DNA of 64,000 bases from JANXSS01 sp040385645 (GCA_040385645.1 JAZKGZ010000003.1:162980-226979); one strand, 5' to 3'; shown: positions 54,178-63,946, numbered from the stretch's first letter. Program-made: numbers and translations. The notes: generated by a model from the letters alone, not told the origin.

Positions 54178-56457
54178 ATGCGATTTAATCCATTTTCAGC
54201 GCGGCACCGGCGTTCTTCAAGTCAAACAAGCGAATCTTCTGGAAGTGCATATAGTTCGTTATCGTCAAGCCCAATATCTAGCACCGGTAGCCCTTTATCC
54301 GGTGCTTTATCCATTCTGCCCCGGGTAAGCACGGTACCGCCGAGTGCGGAAAGCCTACGACTTCAGCACGAGGCGAAGCGACCATACGATTTACGTTGGT
54401 CGACCTACGAACCCGAATTAGCTAAGTGGAGGGATGCCGCAAAAAGCGATTTGTTCGAGAGCGATCTAGATGCGCGCGAAAAATTTTATAAAAATCTCAA
54501 AGCCGAATTTGATTCAACTTGTGAATTTCCGTTAGATCGTATAAAAATTTTTGGTGTGAAAGATATACCAGAATTTATACTTAAATCCAAGCACGTAATT
54601 AGATTAGAAATAAACGATTCGCAGGTCCGCGAACTCCGTGAGTTGCCGCCAACGTTGCAAACTCTTTGGTATGACACAGGTCCTCTATGTCAGTTGCCGG
54701 ATTTACCTGAAACGGTGCGAACCCTAATGGTAAAAGGTAGCCAGCTAAGCTCGTTACCGCGTTTACCACAGAGTTTGGGGATGATAGAAGTAAATAACAA
54801 TCGATTGTCTAGCCTACTCGGCAACGGTCAAAGCGAGTTACCTCAGGAATTAGGGATTCTTAGTGCCAAAAATAATCTTTTGACATTCTTGCCTAAATTT
54901 CCACCAAAATTATTATTACTATATCTCGATAACAATAGGCTTGAATCGATACCTGATCTCCCGCCATTGATTACGCAAATACATATTCGCAATAACCGCT
55001 TAACGCGATTACCAGAGTTACCTGTCGGTATAAATCGTGTATTTGCAAGCGGTAATATGTTAAAATCTCTTCCCTTATCGATTACAAATGTGACGAAAGA
55101 ATTAGCGGTAAAACGGAATCCTTTATCCAACGACTTTCTTGATGACCTGGAAAGGCGATTTAAATCGCAGATATCATTAAATACAATTTTCGTATATGGT
55201 GATGAAAGCTGGTATGACTATGATCGAGTAGTTGAAGCCGATCGGATGCCAATTGAAACAACAAATCTTGGCATTGCAGTAACAAAATGGTATGAAATGA
55301 CGCCTCCACCACCGGTGTTAGCCCAACCTCAAAGCCGAGGCGAAGCTTTTATTCACCGGTTGAGGCAAGATCATTTGGCGAGTGAGCGCGCTGCGCAAGC
55401 TGCCCTTCACACTGCGCTGGTACGAGCCGCCGGGCCAAATTTTATTGGAGGGGCTCAACTACCATCTTCTACGAATGAGCATTTATCAAATACGCCAAGC
55501 CTCTCGTTAAGAACTAGAGTTAGCCGTGAAGCAAACTATAGCTCCCCACCTTCGCAGTTTCCGCTCCCAGAAAAATTTAAAAAATGGGCGTTATTGCAAC
55601 ACAATTATATCGACGGGGACGGTATCGATGCGTCGATCGATTTTATGGCTTTCTTAAATAGGCTAACCGAAACAGCTGAGTTCACAATTACCAATAACGC
55701 TTGGCTTATTCTAAAAAGTAGAGTTACAAAATTATTAGATAGAATCGCCGATGACCAACCATTGCGCGACCAAATCTTTGCAATTGCAAACGAGGCACTT
55801 GGAGATTGCCAAGATCGGATTGCGCTTAGTTTGAGTAGTATGGAAATGGCCATTGTCACCAACGATGCACTTCGTGGGAATATTAGTCAGCAAGAATTGA
55901 TAACCTTAGGTTTAAATTCGTTCAAATTGCAAATTTTAGAGCAGAAAGCCCATAAAATTGCTGAGACGTCAGCAGAGGCTGATTTGGTCGAGACTCTATT
56001 AACGTTACAGATACAGCTCGCCAAGCCACTCGGCCTTATATCAAACGTAAAAGATATGACTTATTCAACGCAATTCCGTTTGGAGCCGCATGAATTACGA
56101 TCTTATACAGAAGCTGTCAACGAAGCTCTCTCTGACGAAAATCAAGTAACGGCATTTTTCGCATCTTGGTCGCCCTGGGAGAGTTATATCGATAAAGTTC
56201 ACGCTGTAGAATTGCGTGAGGCTAACGAGGCGTTAGCAGCCGACAAGTTACGACTACATGAAACGCTAGACTCATTGACCGATGTTTCTAAAGAAGTGAT
56301 TAAAATAGGTAGGGATTCGACCCGTGGATCGGCTGCGCAAAAAAGAATCGTTGAGCTGAAAAAAGAATATGAGGGCTTAGATCGAAAATTTTTATTTCCA
56401 ATTAGGAGCGCATTAACTAAATTAATTCTCGCCGCTGATACCACATCTAAAAATTAG
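54178..56457 (+). CDS. LRR-NEL E3 ubiquitin ligase (IpaH/SspH family), candidate effector
   Basis: 759 aa from ATG 54178. Residues 1-60 are Ser-rich with RHRRSSSQTSES, like a type III signal. Residues 136-315 carry about nine short repeats of IpaH type (LPDLPETVRTLMVKGSQLSS, FPPKLLLLYLDNNRLESIPD). From about residue 420 to the end the sequence follows the NEL domain: FMAFLNRLTETAEF, the catalytic CxD motif in LGDCQDRIALSLSSME (Cys544, Asp546), LGLNSFKLQILEQKAHKIAE, the long helices with LRSYTEAVNEAL and WSPWESYIDKVH. In Shigella and Salmonella relatives this Cys forms a ubiquitin thioester. Key residues are intact. Delivery is presumed type III; no apparatus is in the window. Confidence 0.9.
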   Translation: MRFNPFSARHRRSSSQTSESSGSAYSSLSSSPISSTGSPLSGALSILPRVSTVPPSAESLRLQHEAKRPYDLRWSTYEPELAKWRDAAKSDLFESDLDAREKFYKNLKAEFDSTCEFPLDRIKIFGVKDIPEFILKSKHVIRLEINDSQVRELRELPPTLQTLWYDTGPLCQLPDLPETVRTLMVKGSQLSSLPRLPQSLGMIEVNNNRLSSLLGNGQSELPQELGILSAKNNLLTFLPKFPPKLLLLYLDNNRLESIPDLPPLITQIHIRNNRLTRLPELPVGINRVFASGNMLKSLPLSITNVTKELAVKRNPLSNDFLDDLERRFKSQISLNTIFVYGDESWYDYDRVVEADRMPIETTNLGIAVTKWYEMTPPPPVLAQPQSRGEAFIHRLRQDHLASERAAQAALHTALVRAAGPNFIGGAQLPSSTNEHLSNTPSLSLRTRVSREANYSSPPSQFPLPEKFKKWALLQHNYIDGDGIDASIDFMAFLNRLTETAEFTITNNAWLILKSRVTKLLDRIADDQPLRDQIFAIANEALGDCQDRIALSLSSMEMAIVTNDALRGNISQQELITLGLNSFKLQILEQKAHKIAETSAEADLVETLLTLQIQLAKPLGLISNVKDMTYSTQFRLEPHELRSYTEAVNEALSDENQVTAFFASWSPWESYIDKVHAVELREANEALAADKLRLHETLDSLTDVSKEVIKIGRDSTRGSAAQKRIVELKKEYEGLDRKFLFPIRSALTKLILAADTTSKN

Positions 56458-56870
56458 TTTCTGAAAATCACTATTTTGGCGAATAATCTGCATTGATAAA
56501 AAATTAACATAATAAATATATAACATATACGCTGCGCCGCAGCATTTGCCACCATAAAAAACCTTGAATTTTGGAACAAAATTTCGTAATTTTGTAATAA
56601 ACTCAGTCCAGCTAAATTAGGTTCCAGGTTATCAGTGATGACTGATCGATGATCAGTAGTAGTAGTGCAGTTTCATCAGTCAGTGCCGTTGGATCAATAT
56701 TTTTTGGCACGTGTTATATCAAAAATAATCAATTTAGCAATTTTTGTCTTAGAAGAGCGGTTCCCCACGCACTGTGGTGCGTTTTCCGCAGTAGTATGAG
56801 TAGTAGATAAAAAAACAGCAGCATCAAAATTAAATGTATCTTTTGTTGTACTTATGTCAATGGAGACACC
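56458..56870. other. Gene-free leader region with hairpins
   Basis: About 410 nt between the NEL ligase and the 905-aa gene. It contains a perfect 7-bp inverted repeat ACTGATC-GAT-GATCAGT (56641-56657), a run of AGT triplets after it, and a hairpin with GCGG and ACGCAC arms around TGTG (56757-56789). There is no convincing coding frame. I cannot name a promoter, but the 905-aa gene probably starts its transcript here. Confidence 0.45.
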
Positions 56871-59588
56871 ATGGGGCTAACGCAACGCATCAGTCGGCTT
56901 TTTACTTCTTCGGCTACAGCCCCGGTTTCTGAAGAGCATCCAGCCAAACATCTAAATGATTTAAATCATTACGGCGTGCCGAGAGCTAAGCGTGGCACCA
57001 TTCCAGATTATTTGCTAACACCTATCAAAAAAAATAAACGCATTCCGGCACCAACACGGCCTGTCGGCACATCCGCAGTAAAATTAGCGGCAACCCTGCC
57101 GTTACCCAAAACTGGATTTAGTCTAGATCCGTTGTCGGATGAATTTTCAAGAAACACGATCAAGGACGATGTAGCCAAAGCTCTGAAAGAAGCTGATCGT
57201 GTGATGGCATTGCAGTCATGTGCCGAAATGAAGGACCCGCTTGATAAATTGAATAACGACATAAAAAAAATTCAAAAATCGGCTGATGACTCACAAGCTA
57301 GTGCGGAGCGTGAAGTTGATGATCATGTGTTTATGCTCACAACATTACCCAATGATACTCTCACTAAACGCAACGAGCAGGCTCTGCTAAATCGAGCAGA
57401 AAGTAAAAAACGCTTGTGTGATCTTGAGTGCACGTATGTAAACGCGGTAGATAACGTAATTAAAAAGATCGGCGAAAAAGACGAAATTTTAAAGCAGCCT
57501 GTGGCTGAAGATGCCAGGCAAGATAAATTGAATAACAATAAAGTTGAATTTGAAGATTTAAAAAAGCTGTTAGGACCATTTGATAAGCAGTTTGTTGATG
57601 CAAGAGCCAAGCTAAATGGTTTACCGCTGCCGGTAAATAAAATGGATGTCGCGCCTGAGGAAACGAGGCCAGCATCGTCCGTAGTCGCTGAAAAGCGACG
57701 CGGTTATCAGTTGTATTTGGCCTCTGAAGCGTCTAGTCGTTTGAGACTACTTGCTGGTCAACAAGGGGGTACTAGTTTAGAAAAGCCGATTTTTGGTAAA
57801 TTTGATAACCTAACAAGGCCTTTCCCTACTGGCCCAATTAAGCCAGTAGATGGAGATCGGACTGACCTTGTAATCAGAGCAATGCTCGAGATGCAAAAAA
57901 TTGATGCTCAAGATAACGAAGTTATCGATAGAGACGAGCGCGTAAATTTTGTTATCGGGATATTAATGAGTGCGACAGGCATTTATACCGAAGCAGATTT
58001 GGGCGATCAAGCAAAAGAGTTACACAATGCTCAGGGATCCGAATTCCCACTCCATTTTCTCGCCGCTAAAAATATCTTAAGGCAATTTGATAAACTTTCA
58101 CAGTTGGATGGGAAAGGGAACGCTTCCAAAAAGTTGGTAATCGATTTTGCGCGTGTTGGAGATGCTAGGACTCAGGGAAATATTGAAGGATTGCTTGGTT
58201 TAATTGAACAACGTTATAGTATCAACATCGATCTTAATATCGTCGGATTTGGTCCAATTTCTAATACTTTGAATACGATTTCTTGTAAATCGGATGACAC
58301 TGAAGACAAGGTTGCAATCACGTTATATCAATGTGGCGGTAAATACCGACCGCTAACGATCGATAATTCTGATTTTAATCCGGCATTGTCGCCTGACAAG
58401 CGACTTAAGTGGAAAAGCTACACGGGACTTATTACTAGTAAATATGTGGATTGGAGGCGACCAGAACGTAAAAATGTTAGGAAGATGACCGATAAAGAGC
58501 TGATTGAAAAACACTCGCTGTTAAATAAAAGGAGTCCAAAGACCACGTTCGAGATCGAGGTAGACAAAGAGTTCTATAAGCGGCAAGTCTTAGCCTATTG
58601 TTCAAAGGGTTTGCATCGGACACTTCCTAAAGGATTGGGTCGAAAGTCTTACAGGGCGGGACAGCCTGTTTTTGTTAAGAAGGTAATCGATTCAAGGGGT
58701 TCTTCGAATATTTTGCAAGATCGGCACGACGTTGTACGGTATTCCGATTGGAGTTACGAAAGACTGGAAAGCGCAGCCAAAGAGATTGGGCCGCTTCTTC
58801 ACGGTTTGCAAAAGCGTGATTTTTTGCGCGCGCTGGCCGTAGCACGCGCAGCAGAAAAGATGGTTAAGTGCCCCTCGATACCACAACCGCGGATTATCGT
58901 TCCTACACCCCAAATTCGTAACATCGTCTCATCGTTTAACACCGCTATAAGTGATGCAGGTGCATTGCTGAATAACCCGCTTTCAGAGCGGGATTGTAAT
59001 GAAATTACTAGTTTATTAGAAGGTGCTTACTTGTTTTTTGAAGAAGCGATTTCTCAAGGTAATCTAGAAAAGCTTAACGATGCGCTTGAGAGATGTACGC
59101 AGGCGCAGAGCTTACTTATTCAAAAAAGCCAACCAGCTGGTGCTACCGGTGTAACTAAAGATCGCTTAGAAAAAGCTGGCGATCCAGATATAGATGCAAA
59201 AAAAGAATTACAAAAATTGAATTATGTAAGATGCCTAAAGCTGGTCGGAACAGACGATAGTGAAGATATTGGAAAATTCCTTTCTGTATTTGAAGCGAGA
59301 GAAGAGATCCGTGAAACACTATTAGCAGCAAATGGGCGTGATGTAGCCTTTAACGAAAATAATCCAGTGATCATATCTGGATTCGCAGCACTAGATCGAA
59401 TAATCGGGCGGTTCGACTTTCTTGAAGAAAGCAGTGAAGAGCGTGGGATGCACACAAATGATATATCATATGAAGTCCTGCAGCGTATTCTCGTAGAACG
59501 TAGAAGATTTGAGTTTGAGGCCGATTTTACAAAAGACATTAATTTGATAATTGATTGTGCTAAATTATTAAAGCCACCCACCTTATGA
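56871..59588 (+). CDS. 905-aa protein, candidate effector, tentative degenerate OTU-like region
   Basis: No family confidently recognised. ATG 56871 follows GGAGA about 6 nt upstream. The N-terminal 100 residues are polar and Pro/Ser/Thr-rich without a Sec signal. Residues 100-250 are strongly helical and charged, probably coiled coil. Residues 320-500 hold DGDRTDLVIRAML (327 on) and ITLYQCGGKYRPL (C488-L495), reminiscent of OTU-protease ends (DGDC-F-RA and GGHY), but with Arg/Lys where the catalytic Cys and His would be. The C-terminal 250 residues are helical. Low GC, no similarity to its neighbours. OTU relation is a weak inference. Confidence 0.65.
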   Translation: MGLTQRISRLFTSSATAPVSEEHPAKHLNDLNHYGVPRAKRGTIPDYLLTPIKKNKRIPAPTRPVGTSAVKLAATLPLPKTGFSLDPLSDEFSRNTIKDDVAKALKEADRVMALQSCAEMKDPLDKLNNDIKKIQKSADDSQASAEREVDDHVFMLTTLPNDTLTKRNEQALLNRAESKKRLCDLECTYVNAVDNVIKKIGEKDEILKQPVAEDARQDKLNNNKVEFEDLKKLLGPFDKQFVDARAKLNGLPLPVNKMDVAPEETRPASSVVAEKRRGYQLYLASEASSRLRLLAGQQGGTSLEKPIFGKFDNLTRPFPTGPIKPVDGDRTDLVIRAMLEMQKIDAQDNEVIDRDERVNFVIGILMSATGIYTEADLGDQAKELHNAQGSEFPLHFLAAKNILRQFDKLSQLDGKGNASKKLVIDFARVGDARTQGNIEGLLGLIEQRYSINIDLNIVGFGPISNTLNTISCKSDDTEDKVAITLYQCGGKYRPLTIDNSDFNPALSPDKRLKWKSYTGLITSKYVDWRRPERKNVRKMTDKELIEKHSLLNKRSPKTTFEIEVDKEFYKRQVLAYCSKGLHRTLPKGLGRKSYRAGQPVFVKKVIDSRGSSNILQDRHDVVRYSDWSYERLESAAKEIGPLLHGLQKRDFLRALAVARAAEKMVKCPSIPQPRIIVPTPQIRNIVSSFNTAISDAGALLNNPLSERDCNEITSLLEGAYLFFEEAISQGNLEKLNDALERCTQAQSLLIQKSQPAGATGVTKDRLEKAGDPDIDAKKELQKLNYVRCLKLVGTDDSEDIGKFLSVFEAREEIRETLLAANGRDVAFNENNPVIISGFAALDRIIGRFDFLEESSEERGMHTNDISYEVLQRILVERRRFEFEADFTKDINLIIDCAKLLKPPTL

Positions 59589-59715
59589 GCTAAAAATTTA
59601 TAAATTTTAGGGGTATTGGCTTCTAAAAATTTATTTAAGGATGAGATTCAGGGTACAGATAAGTCAGAAAAAATAAATATAACTGACATGAGACAACCAA
59701 GTAGTTGGGATAAAA

Positions 59716-62700
59716 ATGCAGCCAAGAACCGTTTCAAGGCCAGAAGTTTTCGCTACCCAGCCAATAGCTACGGAAGATCCGGCTGCAACTACTGCGCCCG
59801 AATCCACGCAGTCAAAATTTTCTTCTTGGGGCGCAAAAGCAAAACGTATACCAATACGATTCTTGCGCGCTGGTTTGGGTATTAGTTCGCGCAATACAAC
59901 ACCGTCAGAAAATTTAGCGGATACGGCACCGAATACCCTTACGAGTTCGCGTTTCGAACATAGTCAACATCCCTCGAGCGGTCCGGTACAGCCTGTTAAC
60001 GTCGCAAAAAGAGGTCTTGCGCCATTGACTGAAGAAAAGCGACTCAAATTTCCAGAATGTCCTCTTGTCAATAAAGATAACGAGGTTGAGTCGAGCCAGG
60101 CACATGTTTTTTCACTTGGACTTATGAAGGAACTTAATCACGCTGAAGAGTTGATTCTCCATCCGCCAGAAGGCGAGCGTCCACTTTCTAAGCCGTTGCA
60201 ATTAAGTTTATTGAACGACATACGTCAGATTCGAATGAAGCTGGTTGCATGTAGCAGCTTAGAAACTTCTGATTCGATGAATATGCACCAGTTCCTTAGA
60301 GGAAACTTTGCTGAGGTAGCAAAAATTGCGGAAAAAATCGTTAAAAGATTTCCAGGCTCGTCACGTCCCACCGCAGCATCACGTCAGGCAGGAAAACCAG
60401 AAGGACTCGAAAAACAGCTTTCTCATTTTTTCGACGATTTTTCAAAACTCAGCACTGAGGTGAAACGGCACCATTATGACCGCGGCGTGCAACTTCAAAT
60501 TAATTCCTACGCTGATGAGATTTTCCAACATTTCTTGAAAGAAGTTCCTTCGGTAGCTCTTCAAAGAAAAGGCAGTGAATTGATCATATCGAAGGAGTTG
60601 AGTGCCAAAATCACTGCCGGTGTCGAGGTTGGTAATGGGAAGATAATGGCAGGCGGGTCGTTAGGTTATGCGTACACGCTGATGAAAAGAATGTTTGTCG
60701 ACCTTGATAGCGATGCTTGTGGTCAAGAGCTCAAAAGCCACACGGTTTCGGGCAGTGGTGGCATAAAGATCGGCGCTTTATTCAGGAAAGATGGTGGTAA
60801 AGGTAATCTCGCAGCAGCAATGGTCAACGGTAAGCTCACTTACAGTTCGGGCAACTATTATGACTATAAAACCTGGCACGAATATATAAAGGCTGAGATT
60901 CAAAGAGATGGCGATAAGTGGAAAGTGTTGAGTCGGCGCCACTCGGGCGATGAAAATTCTAAATATAACCGGATTAGGCAAAAGCGCAACGCAACCGTAA
61001 GCTATGTTTTCGGTGATTTATTGGGTGTGAAAAATTTAAGAAGTACCGTTGCACCGATCTTCAATACCGACAAATGTCTTAAGGGTCGAAACAACACTGA
61101 TCAAATAGCATCACTCGCATCTAGACTTATTCAGCGGCTCCCTCCTGGAGAACCAATTACCGTTGAGGGACGTAACGTTGCAACACTTACCGAATTAGCC
61201 TACCCTCCAATATCAAAAGCTTTAGGTGAATTTGAACCCAAGTTTGGCGAAGTTGGTGTTAACGTCGCGGGAAAACAATACAGTGGTTCAGCTGACCTCG
61301 TGAGCCAACGCTCACCATCGACATTGGTTGGGCCTGGCGACGGCCCTGCCCTTCGTAGAGTCGAGGGAAGCCTAGGGGTTGAAGCTGGTTTTGATAGCTT
61401 TGATTGGGGCGATTCTGAAAATGGCGCGATACGTTTTAACGCGAAGGCAAATCTGGAAGTAAACTATGCGTCGCAACAGATCGAATTTTTACGTACTAAG
61501 CCAGTGCACGAGCAACTCAATCCTAGCTACAATAAGGATATTGACTTAAGCAAATTTTTATTAAATAGTTTGCTTACACCTCCGAACGTCCATCCTCACG
61601 ATCGGGCGCCGCAAACAGAGTATTTGAATAAACTGTGTGCGGAACTGCAGGCTCACGAATTTAAACCCACCTCGGGCTTTCGCTCAAGTGAACTAAAAAA
61701 TCAAATAATTGACGATATGTTGAAGCAGCAATATGCTCAACTGACCAAGCTCCGTAAGAATTATCTCGCGCTATCTGATTTGTCTGGACAAGCCCGCTCT
61801 TTTAAAGACAGGAAGTATAAACGCGATAACGACGCAAAGGTCTTCGAGGAAAAACGTGCAAAATTCATATTTGACACTTTCGGTTTGACTGATAAAAGTC
61901 ATGGCAGAACGAGCAACTTAAAGACCAAAAAACAAAAGGAGTTTTATAAGAATTTAACGAATGATCCTGAATTTTTCATGATCAAATCTTATGATGCATT
62001 GAGCACTGCGCTCGGTTGTATCGGTGTCGGAATTTGCGATGGTAAAAAGAATGTTGCAGATGAAATAAAATTATCTGCCCGCACGCGGCAGGAATTTGAT
62101 CTGTCAGACAGTAACAAAGGTAATCAAACGTTGATCGATGTGATGTATAAATCACTAGGCAACGCGATGGACGGCGTCTACATGCCGATCGATAAAGAAA
62201 AGCTTCTGCGCGGCGCATCAATACAGGCACACAGCGAATCGACGTCCACCACTTATGGCGTCGGTAGCCAAGCCCAGGCCGGCTACGATATGGCGCCAAT
62301 AAAAGCTATTAGCGGCAATGGAACTGATCCTACCGGGGGATTTAGGCGATCACCGGGAGACGAGAATTATGTCGAGCCTAATCCTGTAGGAGTTTGGAAT
62401 CTCTCTTCAACGGCGGGTGTTGGTGTTAGAGCTTCTTATAAGCATATGAATTCTGAAGTACACCCAAATCCGGTGCGTCAAGGTATATACGATTTTTACC
62501 GCATCAGCGGCTCAGCTGACGGTGTCACGCCTGCAGCGATAAAAGGGCTAGTGAGTAGCGCGGTGAACATTGCAACGAGATTCGGCGCGTTTAAAAAAGA
62601 CTCTAAAATTAGACGCATGCTGGGTCTAAGCCCGACTGATAGCGCTAATTCCGAATCCCTACAAATAAATACTGATCCTTCGAAAAAGAAAGAAGATGAC

Positions 62701-63732
62701 GGTTTTATAGAACAAGCAGTGCTTACGGCAAAGCAAACCGCAGTAGCGCAACACACGGGCGAGATTGAGCTTATAGTAGGCAGGAAAACTTCCCCGCCTC
62801 TTAAAGATGATAAGCATCCTCACAAGACACTTACGTATCGCACCGAGACGCAGTTCGTCCGCACAATGGCACGTGATACGCAAAATGTCGGTTTATCAGC
62901 AGGTGTTCCATTGCATGAATTCGGTGTTCCTGTGACGGTAGGTGGTGGCTTTACCAGAACATGCGTCGATGGGAATGTGCTGGGCGAGGTCATGGGTAAA
63001 AATCCCGCTTATCAGATACTGTCGTTTATCGAAATACAAGAAGTTCTAAACAAGGCCGCGATAAAGAAATCGGCTGCACCAGGTAAAACGTTGATCAATT
63101 CGGCAGATGTGGATAAAGAATGTGACTGGAAGGTGATGCGCGCATTATTCGAAGGCGAGTCTGTGGATGGTGAGCCGCCTATCGACGCCGATTTCAAGGT
63201 AGGAAAGTTTTTCACAAATCCCGAAACGATCACCGGGTTTTTGACGGATTTTAACGAGTACCGTAAAGATTGTCGCGATTTTCCTAAAGAGAACGAGGGA
63301 ATTCATGATACTAAAAAAGCGACGCGTAAAGATGGCGAAGATGATGTTCCCCGCTTTGAATTTGATCAGTTCGACGATAATCCAGAGTATTGGGAAACTA
63401 TTGTAAAAATGTCGAGAAATGAGGAGCATGCACCAGGAACCACATCTTTCTCAAAACCAAATGGCGATTTAAATGCAACTAATAAGAATGGCGACCCTAG
63501 GCCGAAACTTACACCGGAAGAAGAAATAGCACTTGAGAGAGTCGTTAATCATTTTAAGAATAACAAGATGACGGCTAAGGAGAGGATGGAGTATTTCATG
63601 GATGGCGATATAAAAGATGGTCAAGTAGTATTTTCAGCATATTGTAAAGTGCTGACTGGATACGACAAAATAAACGAAGCGCTCAAATCGAGAAATACGT
63701 ATCGGAGCAGAGTTGTAAATAATTCCCTGTAG
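59716..63732 (+). CDS. 1338-aa protein with glycine-rich beta segments, candidate effector
   Basis: No family recognised. ATG 59716 has GGGA about 6 nt upstream and lies about 127 nt after the 905-aa gene, so it could share its transcript. Residues 1-100 are Ser/Thr/Pro-rich (secretion-signal-like); 130-260 helical. Amphipathic Gly-rich strands recur at about 313 (AGGSLGYAYTLMKRMF), 350, 552 (GSLGVEAGFDSFDW), 579, 842 (TYGVGSQAQAGYD), 900 and 1060-1080 (VGLSAGVPL, VTVGGGFTRT), a pattern seen in barrel-forming proteins such as AvrE-type effectors. The match is to pattern, not sequence. No Sec signal and no catalytic motif. A terminator follows. Confidence 0.7.
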   Translation: MQPRTVSRPEVFATQPIATEDPAATTAPESTQSKFSSWGAKAKRIPIRFLRAGLGISSRNTTPSENLADTAPNTLTSSRFEHSQHPSSGPVQPVNVAKRGLAPLTEEKRLKFPECPLVNKDNEVESSQAHVFSLGLMKELNHAEELILHPPEGERPLSKPLQLSLLNDIRQIRMKLVACSSLETSDSMNMHQFLRGNFAEVAKIAEKIVKRFPGSSRPTAASRQAGKPEGLEKQLSHFFDDFSKLSTEVKRHHYDRGVQLQINSYADEIFQHFLKEVPSVALQRKGSELIISKELSAKITAGVEVGNGKIMAGGSLGYAYTLMKRMFVDLDSDACGQELKSHTVSGSGGIKIGALFRKDGGKGNLAAAMVNGKLTYSSGNYYDYKTWHEYIKAEIQRDGDKWKVLSRRHSGDENSKYNRIRQKRNATVSYVFGDLLGVKNLRSTVAPIFNTDKCLKGRNNTDQIASLASRLIQRLPPGEPITVEGRNVATLTELAYPPISKALGEFEPKFGEVGVNVAGKQYSGSADLVSQRSPSTLVGPGDGPALRRVEGSLGVEAGFDSFDWGDSENGAIRFNAKANLEVNYASQQIEFLRTKPVHEQLNPSYNKDIDLSKFLLNSLLTPPNVHPHDRAPQTEYLNKLCAELQAHEFKPTSGFRSSELKNQIIDDMLKQQYAQLTKLRKNYLALSDLSGQARSFKDRKYKRDNDAKVFEEKRAKFIFDTFGLTDKSHGRTSNLKTKKQKEFYKNLTNDPEFFMIKSYDALSTALGCIGVGICDGKKNVADEIKLSARTRQEFDLSDSNKGNQTLIDVMYKSLGNAMDGVYMPIDKEKLLRGASIQAHSESTSTTYGVGSQAQAGYDMAPIKAISGNGTDPTGGFRRSPGDENYVEPNPVGVWNLSSTAGVGVRASYKHMNSEVHPNPVRQGIYDFYRISGSADGVTPAAIKGLVSSAVNIATRFGAFKKDSKIRRMLGLSPTDSANSESLQINTDPSKKKEDDGFIEQAVLTAKQTAVAQHTGEIELIVGRKTSPPLKDDKHPHKTLTYRTETQFVRTMARDTQNVGLSAGVPLHEFGVPVTVGGGFTRTCVDGNVLGEVMGKNPAYQILSFIEIQEVLNKAAIKKSAAPGKTLINSADVDKECDWKVMRALFEGESVDGEPPIDADFKVGKFFTNPETITGFLTDFNEYRKDCRDFPKENEGIHDTKKATRKDGEDDVPRFEFDQFDDNPEYWETIVKMSRNEEHAPGTTSFSKPNGDLNATNKNGDPRPKLTPEEEIALERVVNHFKNNKMTAKERMEYFMDGDIKDGQVVFSAYCKVLTGYDKINEALKSRNTYRSRVVNNSL

Positions 63733-63757
63733 TTATTTGATGATTTTGGTAGATTGA

Positions 63758-63801
63758 CGGTAAAGCTTAATCGGATGTCGAATTAAGTTTTACCGATTTT
63801 T
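63758..63801 (+). terminator. Rho-independent terminator after the 1338-aa gene
   Basis: A 14-bp stem with one mismatch or wobble (CGGTAAAGCTTAAT with ATTAAGTTTTACCG) and a loop of about 9-10 nt is followed by ATTTTTG on the plus strand. It begins 25 nt past the stop codon. Confidence 0.8.
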
Positions 63802-63911
63802 GCAAACAGAGCGTCTAAGAAGAAATATCTGACAAGGCGCTTGGAATGCTTTCCTGTTGGATTTTTTGAGTGAATTCTTCGATGAAAATTTTGTTGTAAT
63901 CAGCTAAACGT

Positions 63912-63943
63912 AAAAACGCCACGCATCAAGCGTGGCGTTTTTA
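63912..63943 (-). terminator. Terminator of tRNA-Glu
   Basis: AAACGCCACG pairs with CGTGGCGTTT across a 7-nt loop, with A/T runs on both sides, so it can work in both directions. It lies 4 nt past the 3' end of the tRNA on the minus strand. Confidence 0.85.
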
Positions 63944-63946
63944 TTT

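Noticed and set aside
59616..59885. 89-aa frame just before the 1338-aa gene
   Set aside because: It overlaps the start of the 1338-aa gene in another frame by 170 nt, has no ribosome site, and shows no motif.
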